NCBI GenBank assembly: GCA_020725335.1
Contig: DYFF01000003.1
Span: 1 to 64,000, forward strand
DNA length: 64,000 bases
Direction of reading: 5' to 3'
DNA from: Thermodesulfovibrio sp.
GTDB lineage: Bacteria; Nitrospirota; Thermodesulfovibrionia; Thermodesulfovibrionales; Thermodesulfovibrionaceae
In this document: piece by piece, positions 26,953-35,952 of the stretch
How positions within the stretch are numbered: the first letter of the stretch is position 1
Layout of the letters: each line of letters begins with the position of its first letter
Notes under the pieces: model-generated
Seen by the model: the letters and a program-made list of their open reading frames with translations, nothing else
Told to the model about the DNA's origin: nothing
Databases searched by the model: none
Program-made: the position numbers and the translations under genes

Positions 26953-27819
26953 ATGCTCGTCATTGTCGGAGCAATAGTAGTAACAAGCTCGGTTATTGGT
27001 GGATACATCTTAGCACACGGTAATTTATCCGTTCTATTTCAACCAGCAGAAGTATTAATAATTTTTGGTGCGGCTTTAGGCGGATTACTAATAATGTCGC
27101 CAATGCATGTTTTAAAAAGCGTTATAAAAGGAACAATTAAGACTATTACAGGTGGGGGTGCATATTCAAAAAAAGACTATTTAGAAACTTTATTATTACT
27201 AACAGAAATTTTTACTAAAATAAGAAAAGAAGGATTAATATCAATTGAACAGGATGTTGAAGAACCACATAATAGTACTATATTTTCTAAATATCCTAAA
27301 TTTTTAAAAAATCACCATGCATTAGGACTGCTCACAGATACACTTAGAACTGTAATGACAACAACAGTGTCTCCATATGAATTAGAAAGTATACTTGATA
27401 GTGAATTAGAAACCTTGCATGAATCAGAGTTATCGCCCGCTAAAAATTTAAATACTGTAGCAGAGTCTTTACCAGGATTGGGAATTGTAGCTGCGGTTTT
27501 AGGAGTTATAATAACTATGCAGAAGATAAAAGAACCACCAGAGGTATTAGGACATAGTATTGGTGCAGCTTTGGTAGGAACATTTCTCGGAGTCTTGATG
27601 TGTTATGGTTTTGTAGGCCCACTTGCAAAAAAACTTGAAACGAATGTGCATGAAGAAAGAGAATATCTTCTGATGATAAAATCTGCATTAGTTTCCTTTG
27701 TAGGAGGTGCAGCTCCTCAAATAGCCGTTGAATTTGCCCGAAGAAGCATACCACCTCATTTAAGACCTTCTTTTCATGATTTAGAAGAAGCAATTAGGGC
27801 ATTGAAGAGTGGCAGATAA
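26953..27819 (+). CDS. motA: Flagellar motor stator protein MotA
   Basis: This 288-residue protein is E. coli-type MotA: IVGAIVVTSSVIGGYILAHG and PAEVLIIFGAALGGLLIMSP in helices 1-2, and SLPGLGIVAAVLGVIITM plus LGHSIGAALVGTFLGVLMCYGFVGPLA in helices 3-4. The cytoplasmic loop contains the rotor-contacting region. It directly follows the PilZ gene and overlaps the GTG start of motB by 11 bases. It is a different stator class from the first pair, giving the cell two potential stators from one transcript. Confidence 0.95.
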   Translation: MLVIVGAIVVTSSVIGGYILAHGNLSVLFQPAEVLIIFGAALGGLLIMSPMHVLKSVIKGTIKTITGGGAYSKKDYLETLLLLTEIFTKIRKEGLISIEQDVEEPHNSTIFSKYPKFLKNHHALGLLTDTLRTVMTTTVSPYELESILDSELETLHESELSPAKNLNTVAESLPGLGIVAAVLGVIITMQKIKEPPEVLGHSIGAALVGTFLGVLMCYGFVGPLAKKLETNVHEEREYLLMIKSALVSFVGGAAPQIAVEFARRSIPPHLRPSFHDLEEAIRALKSGR

Positions 27820-28600
27820 ATCCAAAACTACAGTAATAGTCAAAAAAATAAAGAAAACCCATGGTGAACATCATGGTGGAAGCTGGAAAGTGGCTTATGC
27901 TGATTTTGTAACAGCTATGATGGCATTTTTCCTACTTCTTTGGCTTATTACAATGGTTGAACCAGAAAAAAGAGCAGCTGTAGCTGATTACTTCAGAAAT
28001 TTTAATCTCTTTCAACAGGCTGGAAGGTCATTTATGGAACAATCTTCAGCCATCCATAAAGATATAAAGACAACAGTTGAGCCAGTTACAGGACAGAATA
28101 TGGCAGAGAGACTCAAAGAACAAATTAAGGAGGCAGTGGAACAAAAATTGAAAGAATTAAAAGATCATATAATGATTGAAACAGTAGAAGGTGGAGTGAG
28201 AATTCAAATTGTCGACCTTGAGGGTGAACCGATGTTTCCTTTGTCATCTTCTGTTCCTACTGAAAAGGCAAAGCAAATTCTGAAGGTAGTTGCTGAAAAT
28301 ATAAAAGACGAAAATGCTCGAATCGCGATTGAAGGACATACCGATGCAGTTCCTTTCAAAGGAGGCAAGATAACTAATTGGGAACTTTCCACTGAAAGAG
28401 CCTCTGCAGCAAGAAGAGAACTTGAACAAAACGGTGTAGACCCTGGTAAAATAGCAAGAGTTGTAGGTTATGCAGACACTATGCCTCTTTTGCAAGACAA
28501 TCCTAAAGACCCTCGGAATAGAAGAATCAGCATAACCCTAATGTTTGAGAAGGGGCAAAAACCTTCAAACACAAACTTTATTCAGGGAAAACAAGGCTAA
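27809..28600 (+). CDS. motB: Flagellar motor stator protein MotB
   Basis: A 263-residue MotB with the E. coli-like N-terminus (KTHGEHHGGSWKVAYADFVTAMMAFFLLLWL), ion-binding aspartate D32 in the single membrane helix, and an OmpA-like peptidoglycan-binding domain (IEGHTDAVPFKGG, NWELSTERASAARREL). The GTG start at 27809 overlaps motA. The 3' end overlaps the convergent lipid-kinase gene by 23 bases. It anchors the MotA channel to the cell wall. Confidence 0.95.
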   Translation: MADKSKTTVIVKKIKKTHGEHHGGSWKVAYADFVTAMMAFFLLLWLITMVEPEKRAAVADYFRNFNLFQQAGRSFMEQSSAIHKDIKTTVEPVTGQNMAERLKEQIKEAVEQKLKELKDHIMIETVEGGVRIQIVDLEGEPMFPLSSSVPTEKAKQILKVVAENIKDENARIAIEGHTDAVPFKGGKITNWELSTERASAARRELEQNGVDPGKIARVVGYADTMPLLQDNPKDPRNRRISITLMFEKGQKPSNTNFIQGKQG

Positions 28601-29462
28601 GAGCATTTTTAACTAATTTTATCTCTACAGGAGTTTTTCCGAAATAATCACCGTCAATCTGCACATGAGCATCTCCTGTTACTTTTAGAGTTTCTGTATT
28701 AAAATAATCTGTTTGCTTCATTCTTATGTGTGTTCCTAAAAATACTCCTAAAATTTGAAAAGTTAATCTCATTTTTGATTTTGTCTTAGACAGAAAAACT
28801 GAGAAAAAAGGAGATAATAAGTTCGTATCTGGCGCAATTTTAAAGCTTCCTCCATAGCATGAAGCTTTACTTACTACAGCAGTGTATGCCTTTCTGTAGT
28901 TTCCATTTTGTATTCTAAGTTCCTTAGGATTATAACTTAATAGAGTTTTAATTCCACTTAATATGTAAGCAATCTTTCTAAGGTATTTTTTCTTTTGAGG
29001 GTCTACATTATATACCGCAAGCCCATCAAAGCCTATTCCTGCCATGAGAATAAAAAATTTCTGTTTGTCTTTATTTTTTATTTTACCGAGATGAATTCTT
29101 TCAACTTTTCCATTGATAGCTAAATCTATAGCTTTTTCCATATCGTTGGGAATTTTTAATTCCTTTGCAAGAACAGAGGTTGTTCCCATAGGAAGTATGG
29201 CAAGAGGTATCTGTGAATGAGCTAAACCATTAATTATTTCGTTATAAGTTCCGTCTCCGCCAGCAGCAACAATGAGAATTCTATCTTTACTATTCTCTTT
29301 AATTCTTTTAGCAAATAATTCTCCATCTCCCTTCTTTTGGGTAAGAAATGTTTTAAAAGGAATTCCTTTGTTCTTTAGAATTAACTCAGCTTTTTGTATT
29401 TTTTTTAATGCACCACCACCTGCAATAGGATTGCCTATAAGAAAAATTTTATCGTATTTCAT
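28578..29462 (-). CDS. Diacylglycerol/sphingosine kinase-family lipid kinase
   Basis: The 294-residue protein has the DAGK catalytic-domain pattern: LIGNPIAGGGALKKI near the start, the nucleotide loop VAAGGDGTYNEIINGL (GGDGT at 68-72) and ILPMGTTSVLAKEL. Members of this LCB5/YegS group phosphorylate diacylglycerol, undecaprenol or sphingoid bases. In a genome with a serine palmitoyltransferase-type gene, a ceramide or long-chain-base kinase is conceivable, but the gene sits 26 kb from that cluster and is co-directional with bioW (four-base overlap). Substrate therefore unassigned. Confidence 0.82.
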   Translation of the reverse strand: MKYDKIFLIGNPIAGGGALKKIQKAELILKNKGIPFKTFLTQKKGDGELFAKRIKENSKDRILIVAAGGDGTYNEIINGLAHSQIPLAILPMGTTSVLAKELKIPNDMEKAIDLAINGKVERIHLGKIKNKDKQKFFILMAGIGFDGLAVYNVDPQKKKYLRKIAYILSGIKTLLSYNPKELRIQNGNYRKAYTAVVSKASCYGGSFKIAPDTNLLSPFFSVFLSKTKSKMRLTFQILGVFLGTHIRMKQTDYFNTETLKVTGDAHVQIDGDYFGKTPVEIKLVKNALSLVFPE

Positions 29463-30196
29463 ACTATTAATATTGGCTTCCTCTCAAGGTATTCTATTAA
29501 AGCTTCAATATCACAAGGTTTTTTTATGAAAAAGGCTCTTCCTCCAATATGTTGTCCTTTATTTTTAATATTGGTTATTCTCAAATATCCGAAATCTCTT
29601 GATGCAATATATCCGGTTGTGTAGTCTGGATTGTCAGAGATACAGAGTTCTGCAATTACATCATGATGGGATATAACCTTTGATGCAATTGTTAGAGCTT
29701 CAATTGTCCTCAGAGGCTGTGTTGAAATATTTCTTATTTTTCTTAAAATTCTAATTTTTTTACTCTTTTCCATCTGAATGCGTGATACTCTTACACCTCT
29801 TTCTTTGTCCTTTTCCAATCTTTCTCCTGTCAAGGCATCTATTAAAGTTGCTCCTCTCATATGGCAATTATTTATTACATAAAAGGCAATATTTATAGCT
29901 TTTTCAGAAATTCCTAAAGATTTTAATTTGTCCTTTATAAATTTAGAGGACTCATCAGTAGAATTAGATAAATAATTACTTATTGGCAGGACAGGGACTC
30001 TTTTAATTTCTTCATTTATTTTTTCTATTGTTAAGACAATTTTATCAGGCTTTCCCTTAGAATGTTCAAAAGCTCTTTTCAGATATTCCTTTAAAACTTT
30101 CTCTATCTGAAAATAATCATATATTCCCTCTGCACCCGAGATATGTTTTTCTTTGCTATTTTGTTTTTTTGATGCTCTCATTCTAACAGACCACAC
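29459..30196 (-). CDS. bioW: 6-carboxyhexanoate-CoA ligase (pimeloyl-CoA synthase)
   Basis: BioW activates pimelate with CoA and ATP to pimeloyl-CoA, the first committed step of biotin synthesis in species that lack BioC-BioH. The start WSVRMRAS, KHISGAEGIY, HSKGKPD, ERGVRVSRIQME, EALTIASKV and AELCISDNPDYTTGYIASRDFGYLRIT match the BioW family closely over 245 residues. It overlaps bioB by 14 bases, confirming pathway context. The pimelate source is not evident in this window. Free pimelate or a BioI-like route elsewhere would be needed. Confidence 0.93.
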   Translation of the reverse strand: MWSVRMRASKKQNSKEKHISGAEGIYDYFQIEKVLKEYLKRAFEHSKGKPDKIVLTIEKINEEIKRVPVLPISNYLSNSTDESSKFIKDKLKSLGISEKAINIAFYVINNCHMRGATLIDALTGERLEKDKERGVRVSRIQMEKSKKIRILRKIRNISTQPLRTIEALTIASKVISHHDVIAELCISDNPDYTTGYIASRDFGYLRITNIKNKGQHIGGRAFFIKKPCDIEALIEYLERKPILIV

Positions 30197-31100
30197 TGTC
30201 TACCTCAAGACCATGATTTTTTATGAAAAATAAATCATCACTGTAATGTCTTCCAGAGGTTGTAAGGTAATTTCCTGTCATCAATGCATTAGCACCAGCA
30301 AGAAAAATCCAGGATGAGAAATCTCCAAGCAAGGGTCTTCCTCCACATATTCTTATGTCTGTTTCAGGTAGTATCAATCTAAAGAGTGCAATTATCCTTA
30401 AAGCCTCCATTGGACTTAGAGGTTCTTTATTTCCCAGTGGAGTGCCAGGAATAGGAGTGAGAAAATTAATAGGAACAGAATCTACCTTTATTTTTTGAAG
30501 AAATTTTGCCATTTCAACTCTATCGTTCCATGACTCACCCATGCCAAAAATACCTCCAGAACAGATTGAAAGTCCTGCTTTCTTAGCATATTCAAGAGTT
30601 TTCACCTTGTCAGAAAACTTATGAGTTGTACATATCCTATTGAAAAAACTCTCAGAGGTTTCTATGTTGCAATGAAGTCTTTCAAGTCCTCTATCTTTTA
30701 AGTAAAGAATATCATCATATTCTAAAAGTCCTAAAGATGCACAGCTATGCATTTTTGATTTTTTTATTTCTTCTACATAGTCTCCAATTAATTTTAACTC
30801 TTTCTTTAAAGGCTTTCTTCCGCTAATTACAATAGAAAATCTTTTTACTCCATATTTTTCTGCCTCAAAAGCTTTTTCCACTATTTCCTCTTTCTTTATT
30901 AAAGGATATACTTGAACATTAGTTTTGTATCTTGATGATTGCGAACAAAATATACAATCCTCAGAACATAGTCCACTTTTTGCATTTATTATTGCGCATA
31001 ATTCAATCTTGTTACCTTTGTGTCTTGTCCTTAATAAATTAGCTTCTTGTAGAAGCGAATAAATATCAACTTTTTCTATATTCTTAATAAAATCTTCCAA
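30183..31100 (-). CDS. bioB: Biotin synthase
   Basis: BioB is a radical-SAM enzyme that inserts sulfur into dethiobiotin. C45, C49 and C52 (GLCSEDCIFCSQSS) ligate the SAM [4Fe-4S] cluster; CSGGIFGMGESWNDRVEMA and VPINFLTPIPGTPL are typical, and RICGGRP carries the arginine that binds the second cluster. Length 305 is normal. It lies 32 bases after the SNF-type transporter gene and overlaps bioW, so all three are probably one message. bioA, bioD and bioF are not present here. Confidence 0.96.
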   Translation of the reverse strand: MEDFIKNIEKVDIYSLLQEANLLRTRHKGNKIELCAIINAKSGLCSEDCIFCSQSSRYKTNVQVYPLIKKEEIVEKAFEAEKYGVKRFSIVISGRKPLKKELKLIGDYVEEIKKSKMHSCASLGLLEYDDILYLKDRGLERLHCNIETSESFFNRICTTHKFSDKVKTLEYAKKAGLSICSGGIFGMGESWNDRVEMAKFLQKIKVDSVPINFLTPIPGTPLGNKEPLSPMEALRIIALFRLILPETDIRICGGRPLLGDFSSWIFLAGANALMTGNYLTTSGRHYSDDLFFIKNHGLEVDSVVC

Positions 31101-31132
31101 ATAACCTCCATTGAAGAAATAATTTTTACCAC

Positions 31133-32656
31133 TTATTTCTCAATTATTTTTTTATATCTTAAATCTCTGAGAATAATTTTCCTGCTCTTTACAGCAATAA
31201 AGGAAAGAAATAACAGGAATAGCAAAATAAATACTCGAGCTATAATTTTTGTTGGCTCGTCGGCAAATATTATACTACTAAAATCCTTTATCACCCAAAA
31301 ATACAAAATTAATGACAAAAAGATCGGTGATACAAAAGCTATTATATAAACAAAAGCTTTTGGTAACTTAATTGAAGTATTCTGAATGAGTTCATTGTAA
31401 AAGTTGTTTATGCCAAATATCCATACAAATACAATTATCTCAATCAAACCAAATACAAGAAGCATGACACATCCTGCCCAGAAATCAACTTCATCTATAA
31501 AATTAGGCATAAAGGCAGAAAAGTGCGCTCCTATTATAACTAAAATCATTGATACACTAACAGCCTTTGAGTGTTCCCATTTCATTTCATCTTCAAATAG
31601 AGCAATTAATGGCTGAATTAGTGCTAAAGAAGAAGTAAGGGCAGCAAGAAAAAGCAAAAGGAACCATATAAAAGCAATAAGCCATCCCCATGGTAAGTTC
31701 ATGAGAACAGCAGGCATTGTCATAAATCCCAGCCTGAAGGTTCCTTCCTTTGCAAGTTCTGGAATTGCAATGGCTGAAAACATAGCAAAGGCAGCTGGTA
31801 TAGCAATAGAAGCACCTATTATGACCTCTATAAATTCATTAATACCCGCAGTCCATAATCCTGCTTTGACAACATCTTCCTTAGGTTTAACATAACTTGC
31901 ATAAACAGCTATGGCTCCCATACCTAAAGAAAGGGTAAAGAATATCTGCCCAGAGGCTTCAATCCAAACTTTTGGGTTTGAGATACCAGAAAAGTTTAGA
32001 TTATAAATAAACTTTAAGCCTTCAAGTCCTGACCAATCTTTTGTAGATAGAGATATAATACCGAGTAAAATACCGAAAATAATTATTGAAGGCATTCCAA
32101 TTTTTGCTGTAATTTCTATGCCTTTTACAATCCCCCTCTGTAGTATAAGCCAGTTTATAACTATTGTAATCAAAAGAAAAATATAAGCAATAATAGAAGG
32201 GGATGTATAGGCTCTGAAAAATTCCACATAGGGTTTTACTGCCTCCTGTGGATTTGTAGTAGAAATAGGTATAGGCATTTGTTTAAAAAGTGAAAGAAAG
32301 GCAAAACCCAGTGTCCATGATTCAATGTAAATATAATACATACATATTAAAACGGGTATTGCAACGCCTATGGAACCTAAAATTCTTGCCCAGTTACTGT
32401 GATTAAAGAAGAGACCTAAAATTCCTGTCATAGAACCATGTCCGTGTTTACCAGCAAATCTTCCAATAATCCATTCAATAATCATTAAGGGTAATCCCAT
32501 TAGCAGGAAAGCTATAAAATAGGGAACCATAAAGGCTCCTCCCCCATATAGAGCAGCCTTAGAGGGAAATCTTAAAATATTTCCAAGTCCTACAGCATTA
32601 CCTGCTGTGGCAAGAATAAGACCTAATCTTGATTTCCATTTCTCTCTATTTGCCAT
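31133..32656 (-). CDS. Sodium:neurotransmitter symporter family (SNF/LeuT-fold) transporter
   Basis: A LeuT-fold Na+-coupled transporter of 507 residues from the chosen start, with about 12 membrane helices. The N-terminal Na+/substrate site motif LGLILATAGNAVGLGNILRFPSKA is diagnostic of the neurotransmitter:sodium symporter family, which in bacteria moves amino acids. The track start at 32674 adds MIIINN, but a minus-strand TATAAT (32669-32664) ends only seven bases before ATG 32656, so I take MANREKWKS as the start. The substrate is unknown. It precedes bioB, bioW and the lipid kinase in the same direction. Confidence 0.87.
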   Translation of the reverse strand: MANREKWKSRLGLILATAGNAVGLGNILRFPSKAALYGGGAFMVPYFIAFLLMGLPLMIIEWIIGRFAGKHGHGSMTGILGLFFNHSNWARILGSIGVAIPVLICMYYIYIESWTLGFAFLSLFKQMPIPISTTNPQEAVKPYVEFFRAYTSPSIIAYIFLLITIVINWLILQRGIVKGIEITAKIGMPSIIIFGILLGIISLSTKDWSGLEGLKFIYNLNFSGISNPKVWIEASGQIFFTLSLGMGAIAVYASYVKPKEDVVKAGLWTAGINEFIEVIIGASIAIPAAFAMFSAIAIPELAKEGTFRLGFMTMPAVLMNLPWGWLIAFIWFLLLFLAALTSSLALIQPLIALFEDEMKWEHSKAVSVSMILVIIGAHFSAFMPNFIDEVDFWAGCVMLLVFGLIEIIVFVWIFGINNFYNELIQNTSIKLPKAFVYIIAFVSPIFLSLILYFWVIKDFSSIIFADEPTKIIARVFILLFLLFLSFIAVKSRKIILRDLRYKKIIEK

Positions 32657-32663
32657 GTTATTT

Positions 32664-32713
32664 ATTATAATCATTATTTTAGCTCAATAAAAGAGAATAT
32701 TTTAAGTTATAAT
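32664..32713. promoter_or_regulatory. Divergent promoters for the SNF transporter and the heme-pathway operon
   Basis: A minus-strand TATAAT at 32669-32664 lies seven bases from ATG 32656. A plus-strand TATAAT at 32708-32713 lies five bases before ATG 32719. Both predict transcripts starting at or next to the start codon. I see no Shine-Dalgarno and no clear -35 box for either gene. Confidence 0.6.
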
Positions 32714-32718
32714 AATTA

Positions 32719-33777
32719 ATGCAGTTTGAGGCAAAATGGATAGCCTGGGAAATAACAAGGAGATGCAATCTTAAATGCATTCATTGCAGGTCATCCTCAG
32801 AAGAGGTTGTAAGGGAACACCCAGATCCCACAAAGGAAGAGTGTTTTAGAATAATTGATGATATAACATCCTATGCCAAGCCTGTTATGGTTCTTACAGG
32901 TGGAGAACCACTCTTGAGAGAGGATTTTTTTGATATCGCAGATTATGGTCGCAGGAAAGGTTTAAGAGTATGTCTTGCTACTAATGGAACACTTGTTAAT
33001 GAAGAGATTTGTAAAGAACTCAAAAAAATAGATATAAAGATGGTATCTCTTAGCCTTGACGGGCCGAATGAAAAGATGCATGATGATTTTAGAAAACAAA
33101 AGGGAGCCTTTCAAGGAACAATAAACGCTGCTAAGTTGTTAGAACAATATGACATACCTTTTTTAATAAACTCTTCATTTACAAAGAGAAATCAAGAAAC
33201 AATTCCGCAAGTTTATAAATTAGCAAAGGAGCTTGGAGCAACTGCCTGGTATATGTTTATGATAGTACCAACAGGCAGAGCAGAAGAACTTCTAAATGAA
33301 TTAATAAGCCAAGAAGACTACGAAAAAATTCTTAACTGGCACTATGATATGGAAAAGGATGAAAAGGATATTCTTGTAAGACCTACCTGTGCACCACAGT
33401 ATTACAGAGTTATTTTTGAAAGGTCAAAAAAAGAGGGTGAAAAATTTGAAAGAAGGTCTCTTAAGTTTTCCACAGGTGGAGCTAAAGGCTGTGTAGCAGG
33501 CCAGCTTATATGCTTCATAAATGTGGATGGAGACGTGATGCCTTGTAGCTATTTCCCTTTACCTGCAGGGAATATAAAAAAACAGCCGTTTAAAGAAATA
33601 TGGGATAATTCAGAACTTTTCAATAATCTAAGGAACTTTTCTACCTATAAAGGACGTTGCGGAGTATGTGAATATGTAAATGTATGTGGAGGATGCAGAG
33701 CAAGAGCATATTGTTTAAGGGATGATTATATGGAAGAAGACCCTTACTGTAAATATGTACCGCGGAGAGCCAAATGA
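32719..33777 (+). CDS. AhbC/AhbD-type radical SAM-SPASM enzyme of heme biosynthesis
   Basis: The 352-residue protein has the radical-SAM cluster C16-C20-C23 (CNLKCIHC), [27 protein letters not shown], and a C-terminal SPASM region with cysteines around MPCSYFPL and [20 protein letters not shown]. This arrangement matches AhbC and AhbD of the siroheme-dependent heme route used by sulfate reducers and archaea, and NirJ of heme d1 synthesis. hemE follows immediately (four-base overlap), tying it to tetrapyrroles. AhbD (Fe-coproporphyrin decarboxylase) versus AhbC (didecarboxysiroheme deacetylase) cannot be separated by eye. Confidence 0.85.
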   Translation: MQFEAKWIAWEITRRCNLKCIHCRSSSEEVVREHPDPTKEECFRIIDDITSYAKPVMVLTGGEPLLREDFFDIADYGRRKGLRVCLATNGTLVNEEICKELKKIDIKMVSLSLDGPNEKMHDDFRKQKGAFQGTINAAKLLEQYDIPFLINSSFTKRNQETIPQVYKLAKELGATAWYMFMIVPTGRAEELLNELISQEDYEKILNWHYDMEKDEKDILVRPTCAPQYYRVIFERSKKEGEKFERRSLKFSTGGAKGCVAGQLICFINVDGDVMPCSYFPLPAGNIKKQPFKEIWDNSELFNNLRNFSTYKGRCGVCEYVNVCGGCRARAYCLRDDYMEEDPYCKYVPRRAK

Positions 33778-34790
33778 AAGATGTTTTCCTCAAGGCCTGC
33801 AAAGGCATTAGAAGTGAGTATACGCCTGTATGGTTTATGAGACAAGCAGGAAGATATATGCCTGAGTATCAGAAAATCAGGCAAAAATATGATTTTCTCA
33901 CCATGTGCAGAACGCCTGAGATAGCAGCAGAGGTGACATTACAACCTGTAAAAATATTAGAAGTTGATGCAGCAATTCTTTTTTCTGATATATTGATACC
34001 CCTTGAAGCTATGGGTATTGAAATAGAATTCTTAGAAGATAAAGGACCTAAGGTTTCGCCAACAATTAGAAAATCTGCTGATCTTGTCTTTTTAAGAGAA
34101 ATAGACCTTGAAAAAGTAAATTATGTTTTTAGTGCAATAAAACTTCTGGTTAAAGAACTTTCCGTACCTCTAATAGGTTTTGCAGCTTCACCCTTTACCC
34201 TCGCCACATATATTATTGAAGGAGGTTCAACAAAGGAGTTTGTAAATACCAAAAGATTTATGTTTTCAGAATCAGATTCTTTTCACAAATTGATGAGCCT
34301 GTTTACAGAGGCAACATTTAAGTACCTTGCTCAACAGATAAAAGCCGGGGTGCATGCGGTTCAGATTTTTGATACATGGGCTGGAATTTTATCTCCCTTT
34401 GATTATGAAATATTCGTAAAACCCTATGTTAAAGAGCTGATTAAAGGCATAAAAAATGTTCCAATTATTTATTTTTGTTCTAATACATCAGGGCTTGCCA
34501 ATCATTTAAAAGATATAAATGCCGATGTTTTAAGTATTGATTGGAGAATTGATATCAAAGATGCTACTTTGTTATTCAATAATCAACCTTTGCAGGGTAA
34601 TCTTGACCCTTTAACACTTCTTGGAACAGAAGAAGAGCTCTTTAAGAGAGCAAAGAAAATTTTAGTAGACGGAAATCTTGCAAAAGCTCATATTTTCAAT
34701 CTGGGACATGGCGTAAACATTAATACATCAGTTGACAGGCTAAAAAAATTAGTTGATTTTGTACATGAATTTAAAATTATGGAGGCTTAA
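33774..34790 (+). CDS. hemE: Uroporphyrinogen decarboxylase
   Basis: HemE removes four acetate carboxyls of uroporphyrinogen III to give coproporphyrinogen [21 protein letters not shown] at the N-terminus and the active-site region ALFSDIL-like [23 protein letters not shown] are the family hallmarks, with GNLDPLTLL and HIFNLGHGV near the end. At 338 residues it is a normal length. It overlaps the radical SAM gene by four bases and is followed by purN after two. Co-occurrence with an Ahb-like enzyme raises the question of which heme route operates. Confidence 0.96.
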   Translation: MKDVFLKACKGIRSEYTPVWFMRQAGRYMPEYQKIRQKYDFLTMCRTPEIAAEVTLQPVKILEVDAAILFSDILIPLEAMGIEIEFLEDKGPKVSPTIRKSADLVFLREIDLEKVNYVFSAIKLLVKELSVPLIGFAASPFTLATYIIEGGSTKEFVNTKRFMFSESDSFHKLMSLFTEATFKYLAQQIKAGVHAVQIFDTWAGILSPFDYEIFVKPYVKELIKGIKNVPIIYFCSNTSGLANHLKDINADVLSIDWRIDIKDATLLFNNQPLQGNLDPLTLLGTEEELFKRAKKILVDGNLAKAHIFNLGHGVNINTSVDRLKKLVDFVHEFKIMEA

Positions 34791-34792
34791 CA

Positions 34793-35440
34793 ATGCTTAA
34801 AATAGGGGTTTTAGCATCAGGAAGAGGGTCAAATTTTCAGGCAATTATTGATGAAATTGAAGCTGGTAGAATTCCCGCTAAAATAGAAATTCTTATTGTG
34901 GATAATTCTAATGCTTACGCAATTGAAAGAGCTAAAAAACATGGGATTCCTTATCAGTATATTAATCCAAAGGAATTTAAAACCAAGGAAGCTTTTTATG
35001 AAAAAATAAGAGATGAACTCCTTTCAAAACGAGTAGAACTTATTGTATTAGCTGGATTTATGAGAATAGTTAAAAAGCCTTTGCTTGATGCATTCCCTAA
35101 TAGAATCATGAATATCCACCCTGCCCTTCTTCCTTCTTTCCCTGGACTTCATGGACAAAAGCAGGCAGTTGACTATGGTGTTAGAATTAGCGGTTGTACA
35201 GTGCATTTTGTGGATGAAGGAGTTGATTCAGGTCCTATAATAATTCAGGCTGCTGTTGCTGTCCATCCTGATGATACTGAGGATAGTCTATCTGAAAGGA
35301 TTCTCAAACTGGAACATAAAATTTTTCCAGAAGCTATAAGACTTTTTGCAGAAGGAAGACTTGAAGTTCATGGTAGGAAAGTAAAGATTAAGGATTACCA
35401 ATTACCTACTATATTTTTTACTAATCCAGAGATCAGATAA
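34793..35440 (+). CDS. purN: Phosphoribosylglycinamide formyltransferase
   Basis: PurN transfers a formyl group from 10-formyl-THF to GAR in purine synthesis. The sequence IGVLASGRGSNFQAIID, LAGFMRIVKKPLLDAFPNRIMNIHPALLPSFPGLHG (catalytic N and H) and SGCTVHFVDEGVDSGPII (catalytic D) contains every active-site element. Length 215 is usual. The stop overlaps the ATG of rsmD by one base. Confidence 0.96.
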   Translation: MLKIGVLASGRGSNFQAIIDEIEAGRIPAKIEILIVDNSNAYAIERAKKHGIPYQYINPKEFKTKEAFYEKIRDELLSKRVELIVLAGFMRIVKKPLLDAFPNRIMNIHPALLPSFPGLHGQKQAVDYGVRISGCTVHFVDEGVDSGPIIIQAAVAVHPDDTEDSLSERILKLEHKIFPEAIRLFAEGRLEVHGRKVKIKDYQLPTIFFTNPEIR

Positions 35441-35952
35441 TGACAAAACCAAACATTAAAAAACAGACGGTTAGACCTACTCCTGCTATTGTGAGAAAAG
35501 CGATATTCGATATTATTAGAGATTTAGAAGGAAAAACTTTTATTGATATTTATGCTGGAAAAGGTTTTGTAGGAATTGAGGCTTTAAACAAAGGAGCTAA
35601 GGAAGTTATTTTCGTTGAAAGAGATCCTGTACTTTGTACTTTCATCAAAAATTCTTTACAGAAAAAGAATTTAATTGAAAGAGCAAAAGTTTATAACTTA
35701 GATGCTATTGTCTTTCTAAAAGATACAGAAGTTCAATATGATATAATTTTTGCCGATCCTCCTTATGAATCTGGTGAGCTTGAGAGAATATTCAACATAT
35801 TTGAGAAAAAAAATCTTTTAAAACAAGAAGGAGTTTTAATAATTCAACACTATAAAAATGAATCAATACGAGAAAAATTAAAAGACTTAAAGATTCAAAA
35901 ATGCTACAGATATGGAGATACTCTCTTAACAATCTATAGGAGGGAAAAATGA
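35440..35952 (+). CDS. rsmD: 16S rRNA (guanine-966-N2)-methyltransferase
   Basis: A 170-residue Rossmann methyltransferase with RPTPAIVRKAIFDII, the SAM loop FIDIYAGKGFVGIEALNKGA and catalytic DPPY (FADPPYESGE). These identify RsmD, which methylates N2 of G966 in 16S rRNA. The rsmD-coaD order is common in bacteria and holds here with a four-base overlap. Confidence 0.93.
   Translation: MTKPNIKKQTVRPTPAIVRKAIFDIIRDLEGKTFIDIYAGKGFVGIEALNKGAKEVIFVERDPVLCTFIKNSLQKKNLIERAKVYNLDAIVFLKDTEVQYDIIFADPPYESGELERIFNIFEKKNLLKQEGVLIIQHYKNESIREKLKDLKIQKCYRYGDTLLTIYRREK

Noticed and set aside
31133-32674. Six extra residues (MIIINN) at the start of the SNF transporter
   Set aside because: They overlap the TATAAT box; the start at MANREKW is where transcription probably begins.
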